DNA of 64,000 nt, taken from an uncultured Collinsella sp. GTDB lineage: Bacteria > Actinomycetota > Coriobacteriia > Coriobacteriales > Coriobacteriaceae. Of this stretch, positions 33,346-41,757 are shown piece by piece (the first letter of the stretch is position 1; every line of letters begins with the position of its first letter). The notes beneath the pieces are model-generated. The model saw only the letters and a program-made list of their open reading frames with translations, did no database searches and had not been told where the DNA came from. The stretch is taken from assembly GCA_902494765.1 (NCBI GenBank), contig CABUUK010000003.1:1-64000 (forward strand), written 5' to 3'. The position numbers were made by a program, and so were the translations under genes.

Positions 33346-33384
33346 AATAGCCCGCTAGAACAACATCCGTTCTAGCGGGCTATT
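33346..33384. terminator. bidirectional terminator
   Basis: AATAGCCCGCTAGAAC (33346-33361) is the exact complement of GTTCTAGCGGGCTATT (33369-33384). It separates the XRE gene from the convergent SurA-like gene. Confidence 0.8.
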
Positions 33385-33424
33385 CAGATATTTCGGCTAC
33401 GCGCTCGGTGGCTCAGACAAATCT

Positions 33425-34519
33425 TTACGCAAACAGGCCGTAGATGCTGATGTTGGCCTTGGCGTAGAGGCCGTTCGCATACTCGGTCCACTTGGAGCTG
33501 GCGCTCGAAGCCTGCGAGGAATACTGCTGGTAGGCGGTGTAATAGGCGGTCATGGCTTGCTTATAGGTAGCGCTATCGGCCGTAAAGGCATCATCGGCAA
33601 AGGCCTTGGCATAGGTGCTGTCGGCATCCTTCCAGGTGCCCTTCTCGCTATCCCACTCGTCGCCGGCAAGGTTGATGATGTAATCGGCGTAATCCTTGCT
33701 CGCGGTCTCCTCGTTGCCGTCAGCAGGCTCGGTCGGGGCGGTCGGCATGTTTGCGGAGCTATCGCCCACCTTCTTCTTGTAGAGCTTCTGCAGCGTCGCG
33801 GACTGGCGGACGATCTGCTTGGCCTGGTCCTTGGACACGCCATACTGCGTGGCCATGGTCTTGTAGTCGGAGGTGCCGATGGAATCCTCGGCGTACTTCT
33901 TCATTTCCTTGGAAGAAACGGTAATGCCCTCGTCCGCGGCAGCATCGAGCAGGATCTTGTTGCGCACGTAGGACAGGATAACGTCGGCAGACGGAGCGGT
34001 GTAGTTGCCATCGCTATCCTTGACGGTGTCGAGGCTGTACTGGCTCTCGATAGCCTCGCGCGCGGTGATGTCGCTCTTCTTGCCGTTGTAGCTGTAGCTT
34101 GCCACGGTCGAATCGAGTTGGTCCTCGGTGAGAGTCGCCGAGCCGACGCCCTTGCCGCCAAAACCACCGTTGCCGATAAAGAAACCGACCACAGCAGCGA
34201 TCACGATAGCGACCACAAAGGCGGCAATCATCGTCTTCTTGTGCTTGGATGCATGGTCGTCTTCGTCGGAACCCAGGATATCGTTGTCCTCGTCTTGCTC
34301 CTCGGGCATCAGATTCTCGTCAGCGGCATCCGCGGCAATCTGAGCCTCCAGGCGGGCGTCCTCCTCCTCGGCAGTCGTGCCGGCAGCAATGTGCTCGGCA
34401 GACGTACCGGCGACCAGATCGATCTTCTCGTCCTCATCACCGTCGGGGCCTTCGCCGCGCTCGATGATCTGGATGCCGTCGATCTCGTCCTTCTCGTCCT
34501 TCTTTTGAATCAGACCCAT
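33425..34519 (-). CDS. membrane-anchored SurA/PrsA-like N-terminal domain protein
   Basis: The 364-residue protein has a highly acidic cytoplasmic N-terminus (residues 1-90), one membrane helix (TMIAAFVVAIVIAAVVGFFIG, about 96-116) and an external helical region (120-364) resembling the SurA_N chaperone fold: VILSYVRNKILLDAAADEGITVS, YGVSKDQAKQIVRQSATLQKLYKKKV. No parvulin catalytic domain is seen. It may be an extracytoplasmic chaperone. It ends at a bidirectional terminator, and the upstream isocitrate dehydrogenase gene has its own terminator. Confidence 0.65.
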   Translation of the reverse strand: MGLIQKKDEKDEIDGIQIIERGEGPDGDEDEKIDLVAGTSAEHIAAGTTAEEEDARLEAQIAADAADENLMPEEQDEDNDILGSDEDDHASKHKKTMIAAFVVAIVIAAVVGFFIGNGGFGGKGVGSATLTEDQLDSTVASYSYNGKKSDITAREAIESQYSLDTVKDSDGNYTAPSADVILSYVRNKILLDAAADEGITVSSKEMKKYAEDSIGTSDYKTMATQYGVSKDQAKQIVRQSATLQKLYKKKVGDSSANMPTAPTEPADGNEETASKDYADYIINLAGDEWDSEKGTWKDADSTYAKAFADDAFTADSATYKQAMTAYYTAYQQYSSQASSASSKWTEYANGLYAKANISIYGLFA

Positions 34520-34557
34520 ATCAGTTACTCCTTGTTAGGAAACATAGTCCGCAATAG

Positions 34558-34586
34558 AATACGCCCGACAGAGCGCCGGGCGTATT
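34558..34586 (-). terminator. terminator after the idh operon
   Basis: AATACGCCCG (34558-34567) pairs with CGGGCGTATT (34577-34586), forming a compact hairpin downstream of the leftward idh gene. Confidence 0.65.
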
Positions 34587-34645
34587 GATTCTCAGGTTAT
34601 ACGCAAACACTTAAGTACTATTTAGGCGTTTGCAGTCTGCATGCC

Positions 34646-35731
34646 TTAGGCCAGGTGCGCGATAACGGCATCGGCAAAGGCCTGCGTGCCCACAGCGCCC
34701 TCAACGGAGCCGGTCTGGGCACGACGAACGTCGCCGGTAACCTGCTCACCCTCGTCGAGCGTGGCAGAAACGGCGGCGCGAATGCGATTGGCCGCGTCGT
34801 TCTCGCCCAGGTGATCGAGCATCATAGCCGCAGACAGAATCTCGGCCGTGGGGTTGGCGATATCCTGGCCAGCGATATCGGGCGCGGAGCCGTGCGTCGC
34901 CTCGAAGATGGCGCAGTCGGCACCGATGTTGGAGCCGGGGGCCATCCCTAGGCCGCCCACCAGGCCGGCGCACAGGTCGCTCACGATGTCGCCGTACAGG
35001 TTGGGCAGCACCAGGACATCGAAGTCGTTGGGGTTCTGGACCAGGCCCATGCAGGTGGCGTCGACAATCTTGTCGTTGAACTCGATATCGGGATAGTTGG
35101 CGGCCACCTCGCGCGCAACGCGCAGGAACAGGCCATCGGTCGCCTTCATGATGTTGGCCTTATGCACGGCCGTCACCTTTTTGCGGCCGCAGCGGCGGGC
35201 ATACTCAAAGGCATACTCCACAATGCGGCGGCTCTTGGCGATGGAGATGGGCTTAATTGAAATGGCGGAATCTGCGGCGAAGGTCTTCTGACCCGAGCGC
35301 TCGACAAGCTGCGAGAGCTCCTCGACCTCGGCAGCGCCCTCATCGAACTCGATGCCGGCGTAGAGGTCCTCGGTGTTCTCGCGCACGATGACCAGGTCGA
35401 CGTCGCGGAAGCGCGAGCCGTCGCCCGGCTGCGACAGGCAGGGGCGCACGCAGGCGTACAGGTCAAAGTGCTTGCGCAGGGCGACGTTAACGCTGCGGAA
35501 ACCCGTGCCGACCGGCGTGGTGATGGGGCCCTTGATGGCAACCTTGGTCTCGGCGACCGCATCGAGCACATGTTGGGGCAGCGGCGTGCCAAACTCGTCC
35601 ATGACGCCGGCACCGGCCTCCTGGACGTTCCAATTGATCTGGACACCGGTGGCCTCGACCACGCGGCGCATGGCCTGCGTAATCTCGGGACCGATACCGT
35701 CACCGGGAATCAGGACTACATCGTGCGCCAT
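34646..35731 (-). CDS. isocitrate/isopropylmalate dehydrogenase family (NAD-type isocitrate dehydrogenase)
   Basis: The 361-residue enzyme opens [14 protein letters not shown] and has the substrate-binding [13 protein letters not shown], the catalytic Lys/Asp in [14 protein letters not shown] and [17 protein letters not shown], and nucleotide-loop [18 protein letters not shown]. The Ser/Asn pattern of [19 protein letters not shown] fits NAD-dependent isocitrate dehydrogenase better than LeuB. It produces 2-oxoglutarate. Six bases separate it from the HEAT-repeat gene, and a five-gene leftward run (reductase, small membrane protein, HEAT protein, IDH) looks like one operon. Confidence 0.85.
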   Translation of the reverse strand: MAHDVVLIPGDGIGPEITQAMRRVVEATGVQINWNVQEAGAGVMDEFGTPLPQHVLDAVAETKVAIKGPITTPVGTGFRSVNVALRKHFDLYACVRPCLSQPGDGSRFRDVDLVIVRENTEDLYAGIEFDEGAAEVEELSQLVERSGQKTFAADSAISIKPISIAKSRRIVEYAFEYARRCGRKKVTAVHKANIMKATDGLFLRVAREVAANYPDIEFNDKIVDATCMGLVQNPNDFDVLVLPNLYGDIVSDLCAGLVGGLGMAPGSNIGADCAIFEATHGSAPDIAGQDIANPTAEILSAAMMLDHLGENDAANRIRAAVSATLDEGEQVTGDVRRAQTGSVEGAVGTQAFADAVIAHLA

Positions 35732-35737
35732 AATCTG

Positions 35738-36436
35738 TTACTCCTCGTCTTCGGCGGCCTCAGATTTTTTAACGCTAGCACGCTTCTTCTTTTTGGAGAG
35801 ATCCAGGCCAAAACGTTTAACAAGCATTTCGCAAATCTCACTCGAACGGGCCTTGAGATAGCTGCCCTTGCCGTTCTCGGCGTCGAACTTAAGGCGCAGC
35901 GCGAGCTTCTCGGCGACCTCGGCGTCGATCTCGCCCTGGCCAAACTCATACAGGCAACCGAGCATGTCGCGATACTCGAGGTCGCCGTGGTAGCACTGGA
36001 TGGCCTCGTCCAGGATCGGCCAAGCCTCGCGCGAACGCTCGACGCTCGTGGCGCCCCACACGCACAGCAGGCGGAAGGCGGCATAGCGCAGCGTGGACGA
36101 AAGCTCGTCGAACAGCGCGGTCTCGGCGCCCTCAAAGGCATCGCCCAGCTGCTCGGGGCAGGTGGTGGCGAGCGCCGCAAGGGCATCGAGGGCCTCCCAG
36201 CGGGTCTGAGCCTCGGGGCGGTCAAGTGCCTCGATCAGCGCGGGCACGCAGGGCACGACGCGCTGCGGATCGCGCTCGGCAAGCAGGTGCAGCACGCGGG
36301 CGGCAAACTGACGGATGCGGCGCGTGGGGCAGCCGAGCTCCTTGACCAGACGGTCGACGGCGTTCTCGTTCTCCTCTGCCAGCTGAAGCTGTGCCAGCTC
36401 CTCATCGGTGAGCTGTTCTTCCTTGTTTTCTGCCAT
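35738..36436 (-). CDS. HEAT-repeat protein
   Basis: A 232-residue helical protein with repeated ~35-residue units, for example LVKELGCPTRRIRQFAARVLHLLAERDP, VPALIEALDRPEAQTRWEALDALAALA and ELSSTLRYAAFRLLCVWGA. These are HEAT/PBS-lyase-like repeats that usually make protein-binding scaffolds. The ends are charged: MAENKEEQLTDEE at the N-terminus and a KKKKRASVKK C-terminus. No catalytic motif is seen. It lies between the small membrane protein and IDH in an apparent operon. Confidence 0.75.
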   Translation of the reverse strand: MAENKEEQLTDEELAQLQLAEENENAVDRLVKELGCPTRRIRQFAARVLHLLAERDPQRVVPCVPALIEALDRPEAQTRWEALDALAALATTCPEQLGDAFEGAETALFDELSSTLRYAAFRLLCVWGATSVERSREAWPILDEAIQCYHGDLEYRDMLGCLYEFGQGEIDAEVAEKLALRLKFDAENGKGSYLKARSSEICEMLVKRFGLDLSKKKKRASVKKSEAAEDEE

Positions 36437-36451
36437 AGTTACCTCTTCTTA

Positions 36452-36880
36452 CTATTTCTTAGCGTGCTTGCCAGCACCCTTGCTGTCATCGGTGACCGAG
36501 ATGAGCTGTCGGTCGGCCGCGCCATTGCGACGCGCGCGGCGGCGCTCCTCGGCGTCGCCCGCATCGGCGGCGGCGCGGTGAGCCTTGTTGACGTTAAAGA
36601 CCTCGTCGTGCTTGCGCCACGGGCCGACGGACTCGCCAAAGCTCATCTTAAGGCCGGCGATAAAGCCGCCGAGCCAGCCGATCGGCGCAAACTGCACCAG
36701 CGGGAACAGCGAAAACACCCAGGTTAGCAGGACGACTGCCGCCGCACCTGCAAAATTGGCGATCCAGTAGTCGCGCTTGGTGATGACGCGCTTTTCGCAA
36801 GCCCACTGGCCGCACAAAAAGCCGATGTAAATCGCAAAGAGAAAGAGCGCCAGCGCGAGCACCACGAACGTCCAGCTCAT
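36452..36880 (-). CDS. small membrane protein with two helices and basic tail
   Basis: 142 residues from an ATG preceded by GAGGAG. Two hydrophobic segments (TFVVLALALFLFAIYIGFL and YWIANFAGAAAVVLLTWVFSL) are followed by a shorter one (IGWLGGFIAGL) and a polar, basic C-terminus (RRRARRNGA). It does not match a family I recognise. The gene sits 5 bases after the reductase gene, so it is likely co-transcribed. Confidence 0.7.
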   Translation of the reverse strand: MSWTFVVLALALFLFAIYIGFLCGQWACEKRVITKRDYWIANFAGAAAVVLLTWVFSLFPLVQFAPIGWLGGFIAGLKMSFGESVGPWRKHDEVFNVNKAHRAAADAGDAEERRRARRNGAADRQLISVTDDSKGAGKHAKK

Positions 36881-36885
36881 GGGCG

Positions 36886-37965
36886 CTACTCCTCGTGATG
36901 ATGGCCGCAGCAGCACTCGTGGCCGTCGTCATGGCCGTGGCCGCCGCAGCACTCGTGGCCCTCGCCGTGGTGGTGGCCGCAACCGCACTCGTGGTCATCG
37001 CCGTGCTCGCCGCAACCGCAACCTTCCTCGTGAGCACCGTGCTCCTCGGGACGATACTGCGACCAGTCCAGACCGGCGGCGATGGCGTCGGCCTCCTCCT
37101 TATAGAGTACCGTGATGGCCTGGGTGCCCAGCTTGGCACCACCGATGGCGTCGAGCATGTCGTAGAGCGTAAAGGCGACGTCGGCGCCGGGCAGCGCGAG
37201 CTCGCGGTCGTCGGCGTAAGCAAGCGCCAGGCGCAGGTCCTTAATGAAGTGCTCGACCATAAAGCCGGGCTTGTAGTCGCCGTCGAGCGCCTTGGGCGCC
37301 AGGCTCTCCATGGCGCCGGACTTGCCGGTACCGCCCAGGATCATCTGGCGGGTCTTCTCCAGGTCAAGGCCGCTCAGCTCGGCAAATGCCATGGCGTCCG
37401 CCATGCCGACCGTGCAGGCGCCCAGCGACACCTGGTTGGCGAGCTTGGCAGCCTGGCCCTTGCCGGCGCCGTCGAAGCAGCAGATGTTTGCCGCAAAGGT
37501 GGAAAGGATATCGCGGACCGGCGCGATGTCGTTCTCGGTAGCGCCCACGATAGCCGTGAGCGTGCCGGCGATAGCACCCGACTCGCCGCCGGTGACAGGG
37601 CAGTCAAACGCCATGCGACCAGAAACCTGGGCGGCCTCGGCAATGTCACGGGCGAGCTCGGGCGAGCTCGTGGTGAGGTCGATCAAGACCGCGCCCGGCT
37701 TAGTGCACGCGAGCAGGCCGTCGCCCGCCAGGTAGAGTTCCTCGACCTCGGAGGGATAACCCACCATGGTAAAGACGACATCGGCGTTCGCCGCGGCATC
37801 GGCCGGCGTATCGGCCCAGGCGGCACCGCGCTCGATAAGCGCTGCGGCCTTGGACTCGGTACGGTTGTTGACCGTGACGGGATAGCCGGCATCCAGGATG
37901 TGGCCGGCGATGGGGGCACCCATGATTCCGGTGCCGATAAATGCGACAGAGAGCTTGTTTGCCAT
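36886..37965 (-). CDS. 3-hydroxyisobutyrate dehydrogenase-family reductase with His/Cys-rich metal-binding tail
   Basis: The 359-residue protein has a normal beta-hydroxyacid dehydrogenase core (residues 1-305): VAFIGTGIMGAPIAG for NAD(P), CPVTGGESGAIAG for substrate, and the catalytic lysine in GAGKGQAAKLANQ. To this is added a 53-residue tail holding 14 His and 9 Cys in patterns such as CGCGHHHGEGHECC and CCCGHHH. The core most resembles tartronate-semialdehyde/2-hydroxy-3-oxopropionate reductases. The tail looks like a nickel- or zinc-storage domain and is unusual in this family. ATG at 37965 follows AAAGGAAAGG. Confidence 0.85.
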   Translation of the reverse strand: MANKLSVAFIGTGIMGAPIAGHILDAGYPVTVNNRTESKAAALIERGAAWADTPADAAANADVVFTMVGYPSEVEELYLAGDGLLACTKPGAVLIDLTTSSPELARDIAEAAQVSGRMAFDCPVTGGESGAIAGTLTAIVGATENDIAPVRDILSTFAANICCFDGAGKGQAAKLANQVSLGACTVGMADAMAFAELSGLDLEKTRQMILGGTGKSGAMESLAPKALDGDYKPGFMVEHFIKDLRLALAYADDRELALPGADVAFTLYDMLDAIGGAKLGTQAITVLYKEEADAIAAGLDWSQYRPEEHGAHEEGCGCGEHGDDHECGCGHHHGEGHECCGGHGHDDGHECCCGHHHEE

Positions 37966-38063
37966 GAAACCTTTCCTTTTGGGTTGGGTGTTGTTACCAG
38001 GTTGAATACTCGGTGCCAACGTTTGGGCTGTGAGTCGAGGGCGATTACGGACGCAGCGCTTGC

Positions 38064-39017
38064 CTACTGACCGCGCACGCGGCGGGCGATACGGTCGGAA
38101 AGCGACGCCTTGTCGGCGCGGTTCTTACCCCAAAACGCGCAGCCCACCATGCCGGGGCCCACGTGCGAGCCGATGGTGGGACCCACGGAGCCGCGAATGA
38201 TCGTGACGTCGGCGCAACCCTCCTCCTTGCGGATGGCGGCTTCGAGCCAGTCACCATCCTTTTCGGCATCGGCCGTCATGATGGCGATGGGCATGGTGCG
38301 ATCGGGCACGTAGTTCTCGCGGAACGACTTGAGGATGGACTTGAGCGCCTTCTTGCGGCCGCGGTTGACGCCGATCAGCGACAGCGAGCCGGCCAGGTCG
38401 TAGGAGAGCTCGGGCTTGACATCGAGCTTTGCCGTGAGCTGCGCCGCCGCGGGCGGAATGCGGCCGCCGGCAGCCAGTGCGTCGAAGCTCTCGAGCGTAA
38501 AGTAGCCGTGGACGTAGGTCTTTGCCTCGTTTGCCCAATCGACCAGCTGCTTGGCGGTCAGTCCCGCCGAACGCTGGCGCACGGCCTCGAGCGCCAAGAG
38601 CGCGCCGGTCGCACAGGGCAGAGCGTTGTCGACCACGTAAAGCTCAAAATCGGGATACTCGGCGCGCACGGCATCTGCCGCCTGGCACGCGGAGTTGTAG
38701 CTCGACGACAGCGCCGAGGTAAAGCACAGGTAGACCGTGGGCGTGCCCTCTTTGGCGCACTCGGTAAAGAACTCGATATAGCGACCGAGCGACACAGCCG
38801 AGGTGGACACGCGGGCACCGGCGCGCATCCGGTCGTAGAACTCCTTGGGTGTGATGCTCGACCAGATGTCGTCCGTGCGCTCTTCGCCATCGATAATGAA
38901 GGGGAAACCCAGGATATCGACATCGAGGTTCGCGGCGACCTCGGGGCTAAAGTCGCAGCAGGTATCGACGACGATGCGGCAACGGTCCGAATGACCGGCG
39001 GATGCGGCCTTGTCCAT
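38064..39017 (-). CDS. DegV-family fatty-acid-binding protein
   Basis: The 317-residue two-domain protein has IVVDTCCDFSPEVA, FYDRMRAGARVSTSAVS with the lipid-headgroup Ser, and the C-terminal GSVGPTIGSHVGPGMVG of DegV/FakB. Such proteins bind acyl phosphate precursors for FakA. No fakA gene is adjacent. The ATG at 39017 is preferred over a TTG one codon earlier because AGGAG is at a better distance. The gene lies between the reductase and HPF in the same direction. Confidence 0.85.
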   Translation of the reverse strand: MDKAASAGHSDRCRIVVDTCCDFSPEVAANLDVDILGFPFIIDGEERTDDIWSSITPKEFYDRMRAGARVSTSAVSLGRYIEFFTECAKEGTPTVYLCFTSALSSSYNSACQAADAVRAEYPDFELYVVDNALPCATGALLALEAVRQRSAGLTAKQLVDWANEAKTYVHGYFTLESFDALAAGGRIPPAAAQLTAKLDVKPELSYDLAGSLSLIGVNRGRKKALKSILKSFRENYVPDRTMPIAIMTADAEKDGDWLEAAIRKEEGCADVTIIRGSVGPTIGSHVGPGMVGCAFWGKNRADKASLSDRIARRVRGQ

Positions 39018-39040
39018 CAAAGCGACTCCTTACGTAAAAA

Positions 39041-39067
39041 GGCGGCCACCCGCATGGGATGGCCGCC
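39041..39067 (-). terminator. terminator after hpf
   Basis: GGCGGCCA (39041-39048) pairs with TGGCCGCC (39060-39067), giving a T-run on the minus strand. Confidence 0.8.
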
Positions 39068-39096
39068 AACCGTTAACTCATGCAAGTTAACGTATT

Positions 39097-39681
39097 TTAC
39101 TCGTCAAGTGTTTCGATGCGGGGCTTGATGATGCCATATCCACCATTCTTACGGTGATACACCACATTGATGAGGCCAGTCGTCGCGTTCTCGAACACGT
39201 AGAAGTCGTGGCCGAGCAGATCTGTCTGCACCAGCGCCTGCTCCTCAGTCATCGGGGTGACGTCGATAACCTTCTCGCGGACGAGCAGGTCGTCCTCTTC
39301 CTCGGGCAGCAGCAGGTCGGCCAGATCCTCAACGCGCTCGACCGGTGCGACATCCGCGGCGCTGGCACCGCCCTGGCGGTTGTCCACAACCTTGGTCTTG
39401 AACTTGCGCAGCTGGCGGGTGACCTTATCGGCGGAGAGGTCGATGGCGGCGTACATATCTGCACCGTGCTCGGCAACGCGAATCACCGAACCGCGGGCAC
39501 GAACCGTAACCTCGACGATTGCCGGGTTGGGGTTCGAGGGGTTCTTCTCATAGCGAAGTACAACGTCGACCGTCATGGGCTCGATATCGAAAACCTTGAG
39601 CGCCTCGCCGATCTTCTCATCCACATGCGCACGCAGAGCATCGGTTACCGTCGTCTTGCGTCCAGAAACCTTGATATCCAT
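39097..39681 (-). CDS. hpf: ribosome hibernation-promoting factor, long form
   Basis: The 194-residue protein has the N-terminal S30AE domain (MDIKVSGRKTTVTDALRAHVDEKIG, about residues 1-100) and the C-terminal dimerisation domain (EEQALVQTDLLGHDFYVFENATTGLINVVYHRKNGGYGII). Long HPF pairs two 70S ribosomes into an inactive 100S dimer in stationary phase. ATG at 39681 is used; the frame extends four codons to a TTG. It is a single-gene unit ended by a hairpin. Confidence 0.93.
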   Translation of the reverse strand: MDIKVSGRKTTVTDALRAHVDEKIGEALKVFDIEPMTVDVVLRYEKNPSNPNPAIVEVTVRARGSVIRVAEHGADMYAAIDLSADKVTRQLRKFKTKVVDNRQGGASAADVAPVERVEDLADLLLPEEEDDLLVREKVIDVTPMTEEQALVQTDLLGHDFYVFENATTGLINVVYHRKNGGYGIIKPRIETLDE

Positions 39682-39903
39682 ACGTGGCTCCAATCTGCCT
39701 CGGGGACTTACTGTACTGGCTATGTACCCATTGCCGTGTATTTAATCACGCGGATTCCTAAAGACCCGAATAACGATTGCTTTGTACCGCATACCGAAGT
39801 CTCGTACTTTTCCATGGCAAAGTGCGCTATGGGAGGGCTTCGGCGACTTTGTATTTGGTCCCGAAAATTGGCTTTGACCTGCTGGTTTTATAGGGATGAA
39901 AAA

Positions 39904-39932
39904 GCCGGGCTCCCCTATTGGGGAAGCCCGGC
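39904..39932 (-). terminator. terminator after the solute-binding lipoprotein gene
   Basis: GCCGGGCTCCCC pairs with GGGGAAGCCCGGC around TATT. The minus strand continues with TTTTTC. Confidence 0.88.
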
Positions 39933-39998
39933 AGTGCGTGTTGAAACCGTGAAGAGGTGTCCTTTCCAACGTATAGGAGACACCACCCCTAGCAATAA

Positions 39999-41024
39999 CT
40001 AGCTATTGAGTTTGTTAATGTCGTCGTCAGTGATGGTGCCTTCCTGGCTGGACGATTTGTCCTCGGAGGATGCGGTCTCATTGTTGGAATCGGAAGACTC
40101 GCTGCCGGAGGACATGGTCTCACTGGACTCAGAGTCGCCCGGTTGCACGTTAGCGCCCGAAACCGTCTTAGTGGTGAGGTCGTAGGGCATCGTGCCATAC
40201 CAGACGCAGTGGACTGCCTCGAGCGTGCCGTCGGCCGTAATACCGTCGAGGGCATCGCTCACGGCACGGCACAGTTCGTCATTGGACGAGAGGCCCGCAA
40301 CACCAAGCGTCGAGGGCGCCTCGAGCGCACCGACATAGGAGATCTCGCTCATCAGGCGTGCAAGGTAGCCGCCGGCCGTGGAGTCGCAGATCACATAGTC
40401 GACTTCGCCGGACTCGAGCGCCTCAAAGCACTCGTTGATGTTGGGGTAGGTCTTTTGGTTGGCGGTGATGCTCTGCTTAGCAAGCGCCTCCTGCGAGGCC
40501 GAGGACATCTGGACACCCAGGGTGGACGTGTTAAGGGTATCGGTGGAAACGCTTAGCGACCCACCATCGCTGGTTCTACCGAACACGGAAGCGGCGTCGT
40601 ACAGGCAGGTGCCGAGCGAGCTAACGTCCCCGTCCGTGGAGTTGATCTCGCCGATAAAGATATCAGCCTTTTTGTCGCCGAGCACGGAACCTGCCGAGGA
40701 CGCATCGACAAAGGCGACCTTAAGGCCCATGCGGCTTGCGAGGGCGCGGGCAGCGTCGACTGCATACCCCGTGAGCTCGCCGTCGGCGCCCTGCATGGCC
40801 TGCGGCGCATCGGAGGTATCGAGGGCAACCGTCAGGGTACCGGGAGTGACCAGGGCATCATCCGACACCGTGGGCGTGACGGTCTCGTACTCGATCTGGT
40901 CGATCGTGGGAGTCGTGAACGTAGACAGCGGGTTGAACGCGCATCCGCTCAGGCCCAAAACGGCGATGACCGCTGCGGTCCCAGCACCTAACCGAGCCGC
41001 GTGCATCAAGCTGCCCCTCACCAT
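39999..41024 (-). CDS. extracellular solute-binding lipoprotein, family 3 (amino-acid type)
   Basis: The 341-residue protein has a lipoprotein signal peptide (AAVIAVLGLSGC, lipobox LSGC, mature Cys about residue 28) and an SBP_bac_3 domain: TLTVALDTSDAPQAMQGADGELTGYAVDAARALASRMGLKVAFV in order, KADIFIGEI, and ALESGEVDYVICDSTAGGYL. The C-terminal 60 residues are a Ser/Glu-rich disordered tail. No ABC permease or ATPase gene is adjacent, so it may work with a remote transporter or as a sensor. ATG at 41006 with AGGGG is an alternative start. Confidence 0.85.
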   Translation of the reverse strand: MVRGSLMHAARLGAGTAAVIAVLGLSGCAFNPLSTFTTPTIDQIEYETVTPTVSDDALVTPGTLTVALDTSDAPQAMQGADGELTGYAVDAARALASRMGLKVAFVDASSAGSVLGDKKADIFIGEINSTDGDVSSLGTCLYDAASVFGRTSDGGSLSVSTDTLNTSTLGVQMSSASQEALAKQSITANQKTYPNINECFEALESGEVDYVICDSTAGGYLARLMSEISYVGALEAPSTLGVAGLSSNDELCRAVSDALDGITADGTLEAVHCVWYGTMPYDLTTKTVSGANVQPGDSESSETMSSGSESSDSNNETASSEDKSSSQEGTITDDDINKLNS

Positions 41025-41385
41025 GTCCACTACCCTGCCTTCTGTGTCGTATACGATCCGTGCGTTGCGCGGAATATCAGATTGTTCCCACCAGCTGACC
41101 TGGTATTTGACCCCACACTTGCGCACCGGGGTGTTTGCTCGGGAGGCCGCAGCCACCTTCACGACTGGCCCGCTCGCCCGCGAGGCGGTATTGCCCCAAA
41201 GAAAGTAGAACGGACGGTGCGGCTTACATCTAGGACGCGCCATGATCGCGCCGCGCGCACGCGGTCGCTTACGTGGATCCCTTTGACCGCGTCTGTCTTG
41301 GACTAGGACGGGCATTTCGTCCGTCCGCAACCACAGCCTGGTAGGAACGTAGCGCATTATAGCTAAGTTCAAGCTAAAGTTTAAG
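41025..41385 (-). ncRNA. candidate structured leader RNA with promoter, upstream of the lipoprotein gene
   Basis: On the minus strand a promoter is visible: TTAAAC, 17 bases, then TATAAT (41353-41385 region). About 330 nt of GC-rich, non-coding sequence follow before the lipoprotein start. Local stems include GGACGG/CCGTCC (41308-41328) and CGCGGTC/GACCGCG (41259-41290). The segments ACGGAC and GTCCGT, about 100 nt apart, can pair. I could not match it to a known riboswitch, T-box or 6S/RNase P consensus. Confidence 0.35.
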
Positions 41386-41456
41386 GTTAGGGGCGTCATT
41401 CGCATCGCGAGTACAGATTTCGCAGGTCGAAGCGGGCCGTTCGTGGCCCCGTGAAG

Positions 41457-41504
41457 CCCGGAGCTCCCCTGCGGGGAGCTCCGGGGCACCCGTCTCAGGG
41501 TGCC
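41457..41504. terminator. two adjacent GC-rich hairpins
   Basis: CCCGGAGCTCCCC/GGGGAGCTCCGGG and GGCACCC/GGGTGCC stand side by side, followed by GTGTGCAAAAAAC. They lie just upstream of the 217-bp inverted repeat, and may terminate leftward transcription from the 41758 gene. Confidence 0.45.
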
Positions 41505-41505
41505 G

Positions 41506-41722
41506 TGTGCAAAAAACGGCAAATATGAGTACTGTTACCAATTTAGTAGCAGCGTATTACCGCCTCACGAGCCCTTTTTGAGTTCCGCACAGCCTGCTTG
41601 GCGCCAAGATATTCCACATTCGTTTATTATCTCTTCGCTGAATCCAGATTATCGGCCCAAGTTTCTTTGTTTTTGCTGTCACTAATCTAGTAACAGTACT
41701 CATATTTGCCGTTTTTTGCACA
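41506..41722. repeat. 217-bp element with 48-bp terminal inverted repeats (MITE-like)
   Basis: Positions 41506-41553 and 41675-41722 are inverted copies matching at 43 of 48 bases, the outer 33 perfectly. The ends read TGTGCAAAAAACGGC. The 121-bp interior has no gene. No target duplication is obvious. It could be a miniature transposable element or a very large hairpin. Confidence 0.75.
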
Positions 41723-41757
41723 GAGCATATAAACAGACCCCCTATAAAGCCATAGTT

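Noticed and set aside
41001..41306. A 101-codon plus-strand frame in the leader region
   Set aside because: No ribosome-binding site, no recognisable domain, and it is antisense to the leader and the signal peptide.
41025..41385. T-box, 6S RNA or RNase P identity for the leader
   Set aside because: None of the conserved blocks (TGGNACCGCG, GAGGAAAGTCC or a 6S central bubble) could be found, so only a general structured-RNA call is made.
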